Positions 49,574-58,291 of a stretch of 64,000 bases of DNA are shown here, piece by piece (position 1 is the stretch's first letter; the number at the start of each line of letters is the position of its first letter). Both the position numbers and the translations under genes were made by a program. Source of the DNA: Flavobacterium macacae (GTDB lineage Bacteria; Bacteroidota; Bacteroidia; Flavobacteriales; Flavobacteriaceae); NCBI RefSeq assembly GCF_003865365.1, contig NZ_RQVR01000003.1, forward strand, positions 186,001-250,000. The letters run 5' to 3'. The notes beneath the pieces were generated by a model. The model saw only the letters and a list, made by a program, of their open reading frames with translations, was not told the DNA's origin and made no database searches.

Positions 49574-51676
49574 ATGTCTAACCTTCTTGAAACTCCTATC
49601 GAATATTTAAAAGGCGTTGGCCCAGCTCGTGGCGAATTGCTTCGAAAGGAAATGGGCATTCACAAATATGCCGATTTAGTCAACTTATTTCCAAATAGAT
49701 ACATTGACAGAACGCGGTATTACAAAATAAATGAACTTCGAAATACCAATGCCGAAGTTCAGATTGTGGGCCGTGTTATCCATATTAAAACGGTTGAACA
49801 GAAGAAAGGAAAACGTCTTGTCGCTACTTTTTCTGATGAAACCGGCGAAATGGAATTGGTTTGGTTTCAAGGCCAAAAATGGATCCGCGAAAACCTAAAA
49901 TTGAATACCGTTTATGTGATTTTTGGCAAATGTACTGCTTTCAACGGCCAATTTAATATGGCGCATCCTGAAATGGAATTATTAGCGGAACATCAGCAAA
50001 ACCTGCGTTCAGCTATGCAACCCGTTTATCCTTCGACCGAAAAATTGACACAACGTGGCCTTACCAATCGCGTTGTAAATAAAATGATGCAACAGCTTTT
50101 TGTGGAAACGCATGCGCTGTTTGTTGAAACTTTGCCGGTAGCTATTTTAGACGAATTAAAACTGATTCCGAAAAATGTGGCGCTGTTCAATATTCACTTT
50201 CCAAAGAGTCCTGATTTATTGGCAAAAGCACAATTTCGTTTAAAATTTGAGGAATTGTTTTTTATCCAATTGCAATTAATTACCAAAAATCTTATCCGAA
50301 AAAATAAAATAAAAGGACATCCTTTTGAAAAAGTCGGTGATTATTTCACTTCTTTTTACAACAACCATCTTCCTTTTGATTTGACAAATGCACAAAAAAG
50401 AGTGCTGAAAGAAATCAGAAACGATATGGGAAATCCGGCACAAATGAATCGTCTTTTACAAGGTGATGTGGGTTCTGGAAAAACAATTGTGGCATTGATG
50501 AGTATGCTTTTGGCGTTAGATAATGGATTTCAAGCGTGTTTAATGGCGCCAACTGAAATCCTTGCCAATCAACATTTTATTGGTTTATCAGAATTAGCTA
50601 AACCGTTGAATATAAACATACAACTACTGACTGGTTCCACTAAAACTGCAAGTAGAAAAATCATTCACGAAGAGCTTGAAAACGGAAGCTTGAACATTAT
50701 TATCGGAACGCACGCTTTGTTAGAAGACAAAGTAAAATTTCATAATTTAGGTTTGGCGATTATTGACGAACAGCATCGTTTTGGTGTGGAGCAACGTTCC
50801 AAACTTTGGAAGAAAAATGAAATTCCGCCCCACGTTTTGGTGATGACAGCCACTCCGATTCCCCGAACTTTGGCGATGAGTTTGTATGGAGATTTAGATA
50901 TTTCGGTGATTGATGAATTGCCACCGGGCAGAAAGCCGATTCAAACCGTGCATCGCTATGACGCAAACCGTTTGAAAGTTTGGAAATTTATCAGAGATGA
51001 AATTGGAAAAGGACGCCAAATTTATATCGTTTATCCGTTGATTGATGTTTCTGAAAAAATGGATTATAAAGATTTAATGGACGGTTATGAAAGTATTTCA
51101 AGAGATTTTCCATTGCCAAAATACAGCGTCAGCATCGTGCACGGAAAGATGAAACCAGCTGAAAAAGACTCAGAAATGCAACGCTTTTCACAAGGAAAAA
51201 CCAATATTATGGTTGCTACTACTGTTATTGAAGTTGGAGTGAATGTGCCCAATGCCAGCGTGATGATTATTGAAAGCGCCGAACGTTTTGGGTTGTCGCA
51301 ATTGCATCAGCTGAGAGGTCGCGTCGGTCGTGGCGCCGAACAAAGCTATTGCATCTTGATGACCGGACATAAATTGAGCAATGACAGTAAAATTAGGATG
51401 GAAACAATGACCAGAACCAATGATGGTTTTGAAATTGCCGAAGTCGATCTAAAGCTTCGTGGTCCTGGCGATTTGATGGGCACGCAACAAAGCGGTATTT
51501 TAAATTTGAAAATTGCAGATATCGTGAAGGACAAAGATATTTTGCAATTAGCCCGGCATCACGCTGTAAAACTGCTGAAAGAAGATCCTTCGATGGTAAA
51601 ACCAGAGCATTTGACGCTTCGAAATGTTTTTATCCAAATATCTAAAAAACAAAATATTTGGAATTATATTAGTTAG
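49574..51676 (+). CDS. recG: ATP-dependent DNA helicase RecG
   Basis: Remodels stalled replication forks and branched DNA. The 700 residues contain the N-terminal wedge (ETPIEYLKGVGPARGELLRKEMGI), an OB-like domain (EVQIVGRVIHIKT, GEMELVWFQGQKWIRENL), and the helicase core. Core motifs are LLQGDVGSGKTIVALMSM (Walker A), APTEILANQH, IIDEQHRFGVEQR (DEQH box), VLVMTATPIPRTLA, VSIVHGKMKP, VATTVIEVGVNVPNA and QLHQLRGRVGRG. The C-terminus has the TRIP motif region (DGFEIAEVDLKLRGPGDLMGTQQSG). All motifs are present and the length is normal. It is followed 79 bp later by the bestrophin gene. Confidence 0.97.
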   Translation: MSNLLETPIEYLKGVGPARGELLRKEMGIHKYADLVNLFPNRYIDRTRYYKINELRNTNAEVQIVGRVIHIKTVEQKKGKRLVATFSDETGEMELVWFQGQKWIRENLKLNTVYVIFGKCTAFNGQFNMAHPEMELLAEHQQNLRSAMQPVYPSTEKLTQRGLTNRVVNKMMQQLFVETHALFVETLPVAILDELKLIPKNVALFNIHFPKSPDLLAKAQFRLKFEELFFIQLQLITKNLIRKNKIKGHPFEKVGDYFTSFYNNHLPFDLTNAQKRVLKEIRNDMGNPAQMNRLLQGDVGSGKTIVALMSMLLALDNGFQACLMAPTEILANQHFIGLSELAKPLNINIQLLTGSTKTASRKIIHEELENGSLNIIIGTHALLEDKVKFHNLGLAIIDEQHRFGVEQRSKLWKKNEIPPHVLVMTATPIPRTLAMSLYGDLDISVIDELPPGRKPIQTVHRYDANRLKVWKFIRDEIGKGRQIYIVYPLIDVSEKMDYKDLMDGYESISRDFPLPKYSVSIVHGKMKPAEKDSEMQRFSQGKTNIMVATTVIEVGVNVPNASVMIIESAERFGLSQLHQLRGRVGRGAEQSYCILMTGHKLSNDSKIRMETMTRTNDGFEIAEVDLKLRGPGDLMGTQQSGILNLKIADIVKDKDILQLARHHAVKLLKEDPSMVKPEHLTLRNVFIQISKKQNIWNYIS

Positions 51677-51755
51677 ATGGTTTTGCATTCCCCGAAATCT
51701 TTGAACTCAATTTAGGCCCTAAAACGAGAAACCTTAAACCCAAAAACCACAAAAA

Positions 51756-52622
51756 ATGATTTCATACAATCCGAAAGAATGGTTTTCTTTTATTTTTAAT
51801 TTTCACAGGGGAGATACTTTCCGTAAATTATTAGGCGCGATGATTGGCATCGGGCTTTATTCTGGTGGCGTTGCCTATCTTGAACTGGAGTATTGGAAGC
51901 TTTCTAGCGGAAGCCATGTCAAAAATATTACGATCATGCACAGCATGCTTGGTTTTGTAATCTCATTATTATTAGTTTTCAGAACAAATACGGCGTATGA
52001 TCGTTGGTGGGAAGGTCGAAAAATTTGGGGTAGCTTGGTCAATAACAGTCGAAATTTAGCCTTAAAAATGGCGGTTATGCTTGATGATAAAGACGACAAA
52101 GACTTTTTTAAAAAGATGATTCCGGCTTATGCTTCGGTATTAAACCTGCATTTAAAAAGAGAAGCGATCAGCCACGAGCTTTTTGATACCAATGAAATTT
52201 CAAAAGACCACTACAAGCACAAACCCAATCAGATTGCTAAAACCATGATGCAAAAAATAAACAAATTGTATTTAGAAAAGAAAATCAGTGGCGACCAATT
52301 AATAGTCTTAAACTCAGAAATACAATCTTTTACAGAAATTTGCGGTGCTTGCGAGCGAATTAAAAACACACCTATTCCTTATTCATACAGCGCATTCATT
52401 AAGAAATTCATCTTTATGTATGTGTTGACTTTACCTTTTGGATACGTATTCCAATTGGGTTATTATGTTATTCCGGTAGTTGTTTTTATCTTCTATGTAT
52501 TGGCCAGTTTAGAGTTGATCGCCGAGGAAATTGAAGATCCTTTCGGAAACGATCCCAATGATTTGCCTACGCAGAAAATAGCCGAAAACATCAAAAAAAA
52601 TGTAGAAGAATTGATTTACTAA
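51756..52622 (+). CDS. Bestrophin family ion channel
   Basis: A 288-residue inner-membrane protein of the bestrophin family (formerly UPF0187), which form pentameric channels; bacterial members carry cations or anions. Signatures are GLYSGGVAYLE in helix 1, MLGFVISLLLVFRTNTAYDRWWEGRKIWGSLVNNSRNLALKM, and LEL-IAEEIEDPFGNDPNDLPTQKIAENIKKNVEEL at the C-terminus with the EDPFG-NDLP signature. The acidic end may bind calcium in animal homologues. The selectivity cannot be told. It probably shares a transcript with recG only by chance of spacing. Confidence 0.92.
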   Translation: MISYNPKEWFSFIFNFHRGDTFRKLLGAMIGIGLYSGGVAYLELEYWKLSSGSHVKNITIMHSMLGFVISLLLVFRTNTAYDRWWEGRKIWGSLVNNSRNLALKMAVMLDDKDDKDFFKKMIPAYASVLNLHLKREAISHELFDTNEISKDHYKHKPNQIAKTMMQKINKLYLEKKISGDQLIVLNSEIQSFTEICGACERIKNTPIPYSYSAFIKKFIFMYVLTLPFGYVFQLGYYVIPVVVFIFYVLASLELIAEEIEDPFGNDPNDLPTQKIAENIKKNVEELIY

Positions 52623-52642
52623 TTCTTTAATTTATAAAAAAC

Positions 52643-52678
52643 AAAAAAGTCGGGACTTTAACAGTTCCGACTTTTTTT
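52643..52678. terminator. Bidirectional terminator after the bestrophin and kup genes
   Basis: AAAAAAGTCGGGACT (52643-52657 region) pairs with AGTTCCGACTTTTTT (52663-52677) around a short loop, with one G-T position. Both converging genes end here. Confidence 0.85.
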
Positions 52679-52692
52679 ATGTCTTTAAATTT

Positions 52693-54636
52693 TTAATCTA
52701 CACGTGTCAAATTAATCTCTTTTGGCGCTGTAATCAGCAATGGAAAGGATTCTATGGTAACTGAACTTGAATCTAAACCAAAAGCTTTTTCCTCAGAAAG
52801 TCCCATTTTTTTCAAGATATTATAAGAATCCAAAACCCATTTTTCATAGAAAGGCAAATCATTATCATACGAAATAAACTTCTCAATCAGAATAAATCTA
52901 AAGTCGCCAATGATATTATTTTTGTTCAAGGAAGCATAACGGCTCGTAATATCTACCTCTTTGTTTTTAACCATATCTTCCACTACTTTTTTGAACATCA
53001 AGCTGATTCTTGGGGCAACCCTAAAGCCTAACCTAAAGTCAATTCGAATCACATCATCGTGAATAAATTCATTCACGCGGTATTCCATCGTGTACGGCTC
53101 ATCCACAACGTGAACGTGTACAAACCAGTAAATATCGGCACGTTTGGGCTGTTTGTTCAAAATTGAGTACATAATTTTTGATTCAATTTCAGTCCTGTGA
53201 TCCGCACTTGTTAAGTAAACCAAGTTGGTAGCATATTTTGGAACGCTTTCATCGTGGCTCAAATCTTCTAAAACCGGGAGGTAATCTGATAATTTTACGA
53301 AAACCAAATAACGGTTTCTGATCTTTCTGGCAAAATACCAAGTAAACATCGTGGTCATTAAAAGCATTGCAATCAGCAACGTGATGTAACCTCCATCCCA
53401 GAATTTATGCAAGTTGGCAACTAAAAATGCAATTTCAATAACTGCAAAAGTGGCGATAAAAACGGTGATAAAAATCTTGTTATAACGTTTTAAAATCAAG
53501 TAAAAATTCAATAGCGAAGTGGTCATCAACATGGTCATTACAATGGCCAAACCATATGCTGCTTCCATTTCAGAAGATTCTCTAAAATATAAAACGACCA
53601 TCACGCAACCACCCCAAAGCATCCAGTTTAATGATGGAATGTATAGTTGTCCTTTTAATTCTGTAGGATATTTAATTTTTACTTTTGGCCAAAAATTCAA
53701 ACGGATGGCCTCATTTATTAAGGTAAATGAACCCGAAATCATGGCCTGACTCGCTACAACTGCTGCTAAAGTCGCTAATCCAATTCCGAAAGGTAAAAAC
53801 CACTCTGGCATAATGGCATAAAACGGATTGATTACGCCAATCGATTCTAAAGTCTGTCCTTCGTGAGAAATCAACCAAGCGCCTTGCCCAAAATAATTTA
53901 GCAGAAGCATTGACTTTACAAAAATCCAGCTTACACGGATGTTTGATTTTCCACAATGCCCAAGGTCTGAATACAACGCCTCCGCTCCTGTGGTACAAAG
54001 AAATACGGCTCCCAGAATCAAAAATCCTTCCTTGTGATTCATTAAAAGTTCATAAGCATGGTACGGATTCAACGCTGCAAAAACACTTAAATTGGTTTGC
54101 AGTTGAATAAATCCTAAAATACCTAACATCGAAAACCACAAAAACATCACGGGTCCAAAAAATTTTCCTATTAATTTAGTTCCAAATTGCTGCAAGCCAA
54201 AAAGAACCGTGATAATAGCAATAACAATTGGAATTGTATGGATATTAGGGTTCATTACCCTCAGTCCTTCAATTGCAGAAGAAACCGTTACCGGAGGCGT
54301 AATAATTCCGTCGGCCAAAAGCGTGCTTCCTCCAATAATAGCTGGAAAAAGCAACCATTTTACCTTGGTTTTCCTAATCAATGTATAAAGTGAAAAAATA
54401 CCACCTTCCCCGTTATTATCGGCACGAAGCGTGATAATAACATATTTGACCGTGGTTTGTAATGTCAACGTCCAAAAAATGGCTGAAATTGCTCCAATAA
54501 TGTTAGTAGAATCAATTGCATCATCTCCAACAATGGCTTTTAAAACGTACAAAGGCGACGTTCCAATATCTCCAAAAATAATTCCTAAAGTAACTAAAAG
54601 GCCGGCGCCAGAGAGTTTGTGAATATGTTTTCCCAC
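52693..54636 (-). CDS. kup: KUP/HAK/KT family potassium transporter
   Basis: A potassium uptake carrier driven by protons, 647 residues, with 12 membrane helices in residues 10-430 and a C-terminal cytosolic domain of about 200. It opens GAGLLVTLGIIFGDIGTSPLYVLKAIVG, has the family TTVKYVIITLRADNNGEGGIFSLYTLIRK, ADGIITPPVTVSSAIEGL, FLCTTGAEALYSDLGHCGK and SWIFVKSMLLLNYFGQGAWL. The only start that covers this region is a GTG at 54636 (MGKHIHKLSG). TAATTTTG on the minus strand (54667-54660) is a suitable -7 box. It is a single gene. Confidence 0.96.
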   Translation of the reverse strand: MGKHIHKLSGAGLLVTLGIIFGDIGTSPLYVLKAIVGDDAIDSTNIIGAISAIFWTLTLQTTVKYVIITLRADNNGEGGIFSLYTLIRKTKVKWLLFPAIIGGSTLLADGIITPPVTVSSAIEGLRVMNPNIHTIPIVIAIITVLFGLQQFGTKLIGKFFGPVMFLWFSMLGILGFIQLQTNLSVFAALNPYHAYELLMNHKEGFLILGAVFLCTTGAEALYSDLGHCGKSNIRVSWIFVKSMLLLNYFGQGAWLISHEGQTLESIGVINPFYAIMPEWFLPFGIGLATLAAVVASQAMISGSFTLINEAIRLNFWPKVKIKYPTELKGQLYIPSLNWMLWGGCVMVVLYFRESSEMEAAYGLAIVMTMLMTTSLLNFYLILKRYNKIFITVFIATFAVIEIAFLVANLHKFWDGGYITLLIAMLLMTTMFTWYFARKIRNRYLVFVKLSDYLPVLEDLSHDESVPKYATNLVYLTSADHRTEIESKIMYSILNKQPKRADIYWFVHVHVVDEPYTMEYRVNEFIHDDVIRIDFRLGFRVAPRISLMFKKVVEDMVKNKEVDITSRYASLNKNNIIGDFRFILIEKFISYDNDLPFYEKWVLDSYNILKKMGLSEEKAFGLDSSSVTIESFPLLITAPKEINLTRVD

Positions 54637-55056
54637 AGAAATTTTATTTAAAAAGAAAACAAAATTACGAATTATAAGCCACCGAAATTAAAATCAACCA
54701 ACTATTATTGAAAACCGTTATTAACTTAATTTTAAGAAACCAAGTAACTAACATTTTCCAAATCATTCCCTTTTGTCTCACGCCGTAAGTTTATGTTGAA
54801 TGCCAACACAATAAGGTCATTATTTGGATTTAAGATTAGGTAAAATGCAACTATTTCTCTAAATTTTTAGCTTCCTATTTATGGATATAATTTTTATAAA
54901 AATAAAAGGTATAAAAAGATAATTTCTACAATTAAAGTAAGAAAATACAATTAAAAAATAAATGACATTGCTTTAAAGAATCATTGGTAAAAATTCTTTA
55001 AAAAAATCAAAAAATCTTATCTTTGCAACCTTACAAAAAATAACACCAAAACAGCA
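54637..55056. promoter_or_regulatory. 420-bp AT-rich spacer between kup and pheT with divergent promoters
   Basis: No convincing reading frame is present. At the left it has the kup -7 box (TAATTTTG, minus, 54667-54660), at the right TATCTTTG at 55018-55025, the pheT -7 box. The middle has short A and T runs but no repeat that I find convincing. Confidence 0.6.
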
Positions 55057-57480
55057 ATGAGAATTTCATATAACTGGCTTAAACAATTTATCAAAACCGA
55101 TTGGACATCAGAGCAAACTGCAACATTATTAACCGATTTAGGTCTTGAAGTGGAAGGCGTTGAAAAATACCAATCTGTTAAAGGTGGATTAGAAGGAATT
55201 GTTGTTGGCCACGTTTTGACTTGCGTGCAGCATCCCAATGCCGACCGCTTAAAAGTAACTACGGTTGATTTAGGAACAGGAACTCCTGTGCAGATTGTTT
55301 GCGGCGCAGCCAATGTTGCTGCAGGACAAAAAGTACCTGTTGCCACCATAGGAACTACTTTATATGATAAAGACGGAAATTCTTTCCAAATTAAAAAAGG
55401 AAAAATCAGAGACCAAGAAAGCCACGGAATGATTTGCGCCGAAGACGAATTAGGTCTTGGAACGGGTCATGACGGAATAATGGTTCTTGATGAAAAATAC
55501 GCACCTGGAACTCCAGCTTCAAAAGTATTCAATATTGAAAACGACGAAGTTTTTGAAATTGGCCTGACGCCAAATCGTGCCGATGCAATGAGCCACTGGG
55601 GCGTTGCTCGTGATTTAAGAGCAGGAATGCTGCAGACCAATGCGCATGCTGAATTGATGACGCCTTCTGTGAGCAGTTTTAGAGTAGACAAAAGAACTTT
55701 AAAAATGGACATCAAGGTGGAAGATTCAAAAATGGCTCCAAGATATTGCGGCGTGACGATTTCTGATATTGCCGTGAAAGAATCTCCAGAATGGTTGCAA
55801 AATAGATTGAAATCAATTGGCATCGCGCCAAAAAACAATATTGTTGACGTTACAAATTATGTAATGCACGAATTAGGACAGCCGCTTCATGCTTTTGATG
55901 CTGCTAAAGTAAAAGGAAATAAAGTGATTGTAAAAACGGTTGAAGCCGGAACCAAATTTACAACGCTTGACGATGTTGAAAGAACGCTTCACGAAGAAGA
56001 TTTGATGATTTGTGATGAAAGCGGACCTATGTGCATTGCAGGAGTTTTTGGAGGAAAAAATTCTGGAATTTCAGAAAATACCACTACCCTCTTTTTAGAA
56101 AGCGCTTATTTTAATCCGGTTTGTATTAGAAAATCCGCAAAAAGACACGGCTTAAACACCGATGCTTCTTTCCGTTTTGAAAGAGGAATTGATCCAACCA
56201 TCACAGAATATGCTTTAAAGCGTGCCGCTTTATTGATACAGGAAGTGGCTGGCGGCGAAATCACATCCGATATCGTTGATATTTACCCAAAGAAAGCAGA
56301 AGATTTTCCAGTGTTCTTAAACTTTGCGAAAGCCACAAAAATTATCGGCCAGGAATTATCCAAAGAAACCATCAAAAAGATTCTGGTTTCGCTAGACATC
56401 AAAGTAAATAGCGTTTCTGATGCGGGCTTGGGACTGATAATTCCTTCATATCGTGTTGATGTCCAGAGAGAAATTGACGTCATTGAAGAGATTTTAAGAG
56501 TTTATGGATACAACAATATCAACTTTAGCAAAAAATTCAATGCTACCGTTGCCAATTCTCCAAGAACCGAAGACTATAAAATTCAGAATGTTATTGCCAA
56601 CCAATTAAACTCACAGGGCTTTAATGAAATGATGGCCAATTCTTTAACAACTCCAGATTATGTTAAGTTATCTGAAATGTTGAAAGAAGAATTTAATGTA
56701 ATGATCATGAATCCGCTGAGTAGTGATTTATCCGCAATGAGGCAATCTTTGCTGTTTTCTGGATTGGAAGCCGTTTCTTATAATATAAACAGAAGAAATT
56801 CTGACTTAAAATTATTCGAATTTGGAAAGTCTTACCACAAATTACCTTCAGGAACTGACGAAAGAAAGCACTTGACATTGTTCACAACCGGAAATCGTTT
56901 GGCAGAAAGCTGGGGAACTCCTCAAAAGCCGTCTGATTTTTTCTTGTTCAAAGGTTATGTAAATGCAATATTATCAAGACTTGGAATTGAAAAAACAAAC
57001 AACAGGCCTGTGGAATCTGATGTTTTTGCCGAAGGAATTGCAATTGCCGTTGGAAATGAAATTGTTGTAGAATTGGGAACCGTAAAAAAATCGGTATTGA
57101 AACATTTCGGAATCAAACAAGAAGTTTTGTTTGCTGACTTCAACTGGAATGCCGTTTTGAAATTAATTTCGAATAAAATTAAATTTGCCGAAATTCCAAA
57201 ATACCCAGAAGTTCGAAGAGATTTGGCTTTATTGCTTGATAATTCGGTAGCTTTTGATGCGGTGTACAACGTGGCGCGCCAGACAGAAAAAGCATTATTG
57301 AAAGACATCAATTTATTTGACGTTTATGAAGGCCAGAATCTTCCGGAAGGAAAAAAATCATACGCGATAAGTTTTGTAATTCAAGACAGTTCAAAAACAT
57401 TGACAGATGTCCAAATTGATAAAATAATGAGCAAGCTTCAAAATAATTTTGAAACCCAGCTGGGAGCTTCTTTAAGATAA
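55057..57480 (+). CDS. pheT: Phenylalanine--tRNA ligase beta subunit
   Basis: With PheS it charges tRNA-Phe. The 807 residues contain the standard domains in order. An N-terminal B1 and tRNA-binding OB fold (residues 40-150, LEGIVVGHVLTCVQHPNADRLKVTTVDLG and IVCGAANVAAGQKVPVA) comes first. The B3/B4 editing domain is at about 210-390 (RYCGVTISDIAVKESPEWLQNRLKSIGI, NNIVDVTNYVMHELGQPLHAFD, SFRFERGIDP). Then come B5, the catalytic-like B6/B7, and a C-terminal ferredoxin-fold anticodon-binding domain (KFAEIPKYPEVRRDLALLLDNSV to LQNNFETQLGASLR). pheS is not adjacent, as is usual in this phylum. A terminator follows. Confidence 0.97.
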   Translation: MRISYNWLKQFIKTDWTSEQTATLLTDLGLEVEGVEKYQSVKGGLEGIVVGHVLTCVQHPNADRLKVTTVDLGTGTPVQIVCGAANVAAGQKVPVATIGTTLYDKDGNSFQIKKGKIRDQESHGMICAEDELGLGTGHDGIMVLDEKYAPGTPASKVFNIENDEVFEIGLTPNRADAMSHWGVARDLRAGMLQTNAHAELMTPSVSSFRVDKRTLKMDIKVEDSKMAPRYCGVTISDIAVKESPEWLQNRLKSIGIAPKNNIVDVTNYVMHELGQPLHAFDAAKVKGNKVIVKTVEAGTKFTTLDDVERTLHEEDLMICDESGPMCIAGVFGGKNSGISENTTTLFLESAYFNPVCIRKSAKRHGLNTDASFRFERGIDPTITEYALKRAALLIQEVAGGEITSDIVDIYPKKAEDFPVFLNFAKATKIIGQELSKETIKKILVSLDIKVNSVSDAGLGLIIPSYRVDVQREIDVIEEILRVYGYNNINFSKKFNATVANSPRTEDYKIQNVIANQLNSQGFNEMMANSLTTPDYVKLSEMLKEEFNVMIMNPLSSDLSAMRQSLLFSGLEAVSYNINRRNSDLKLFEFGKSYHKLPSGTDERKHLTLFTTGNRLAESWGTPQKPSDFFLFKGYVNAILSRLGIEKTNNRPVESDVFAEGIAIAVGNEIVVELGTVKKSVLKHFGIKQEVLFADFNWNAVLKLISNKIKFAEIPKYPEVRRDLALLLDNSVAFDAVYNVARQTEKALLKDINLFDVYEGQNLPEGKKSYAISFVIQDSSKTLTDVQIDKIMSKLQNNFETQLGASLR

Positions 57481-57500
57481 TCAAAGTTTCTATAAATAGA

Positions 57501-57526
57501 AAATCCCGAAATTGCTTTCGGGATTT
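57501..57526 (+). terminator. Terminator of pheT
   Basis: AAATCCCGAA (57501-57510) pairs with TTCGGGATTT (57517-57526), followed by further T. Confidence 0.9.
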
Positions 57527-57560
57527 TTTTATTACTAACTCAAAGTAAATTGCAGTAAGC

Positions 57561-58127
57561 TTATTTTTTTGGAGTGACAACTGCGTCAATTACGTGAATT
57601 ACACCGTTTGATTGGTTTACATCCGCAATTGTAACTTTCGCTTTACCTCCATTTTCATCAGATATATAAAGATCTTTTCCTTTCATCCAAGCTGTCAATT
57701 TTCCGCCTTGAACAGTGGTTAGCATTGCCTTTCCGTTTCCTGCTTTGATCGCTTTTGCTATATCCGATGCGTTCATTTTTCCCGAAACTACGTGATACGT
57801 CAAAACGGATTGAAGCATGGCTTTGTTTTCTGGTTTCAATAATGTTTCCACAGTTCCTTTCGGCAATTTGTCGAACGCTGCATTTGTTGGAGCAAAAACC
57901 GTGAAAGGTCCTTTTCCCTGCAACGTTTCTACTAAACCCGCGGCTTTTACGGCTGCAACAAGAGTGGTGTGGTCTTTCGAATTCACTGCGTTCTCAACAA
58001 TGTTTTTTGAAGGATACATTGCAGCTCCTCCAACCATAACTGTTTTTTCCTTTTGGGCAAATGCTGATGTTCCAAACATCATTGTACATGCAACTACTGC
58101 GATAGATAAAATTTTGGTGGTTTTCAT
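57561..58127 (-). CDS. Fasciclin-domain secreted protein
   Basis: A 188-residue exported protein with a signal peptide (MKTTKILSIAVVACTMMFGTSAFA, then QKE). A single FAS1 fasciclin domain spans about 45-187: KDHTTLVAAVKAAGLVETLQGKGPFTVFAPTNAAFDKLPKGTVETLL (H1 motif) and QSNGVIHVIDAVVTP (H2). FAS1 domains mediate adhesion in larger proteins; in bacteria single-domain forms are periplasmic or secreted and of unclear role. It is monocistronic. The upstream spacer shows no clear promoter box. Confidence 0.94.
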   Translation of the reverse strand: MKTTKILSIAVVACTMMFGTSAFAQKEKTVMVGGAAMYPSKNIVENAVNSKDHTTLVAAVKAAGLVETLQGKGPFTVFAPTNAAFDKLPKGTVETLLKPENKAMLQSVLTYHVVSGKMNASDIAKAIKAGNGKAMLTTVQGGKLTAWMKGKDLYISDENGGKAKVTIADVNQSNGVIHVIDAVVTPKK

Positions 58128-58244
58128 AATAAATGTATTTTTTTAAAAGTTTATAAAGGCATTTACGCCAGAACAATTGTTTTGGTTTTTGCATTTCATT
58201 TCTTTAACATCAATTTATTATTTGGCAATAGCCTTAAAATAAAA

Positions 58245-58267
58245 AACCCCGCATTACTGCAGGGTTT
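58245..58267 (-). terminator. Terminator after rpsA
   Basis: ACCC/GCA on the left pairs with TGC/GGGT on the right around TTAC, with one C-A mismatch in the stem (about 58246-58265). On the minus strand the hairpin is followed by T residues just past the rpsA stop. Confidence 0.65.
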
Positions 58268-58291
58268 TTTGTATTTAAAAAAGATTGGAAA

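Noticed and set aside
54637..55056. Unannotated gene in the 420-bp kup/pheT spacer
   Set aside because: Only very short frames occur (for example 16 codons near 54790), with no start context; divergent promoters explain the spacer.
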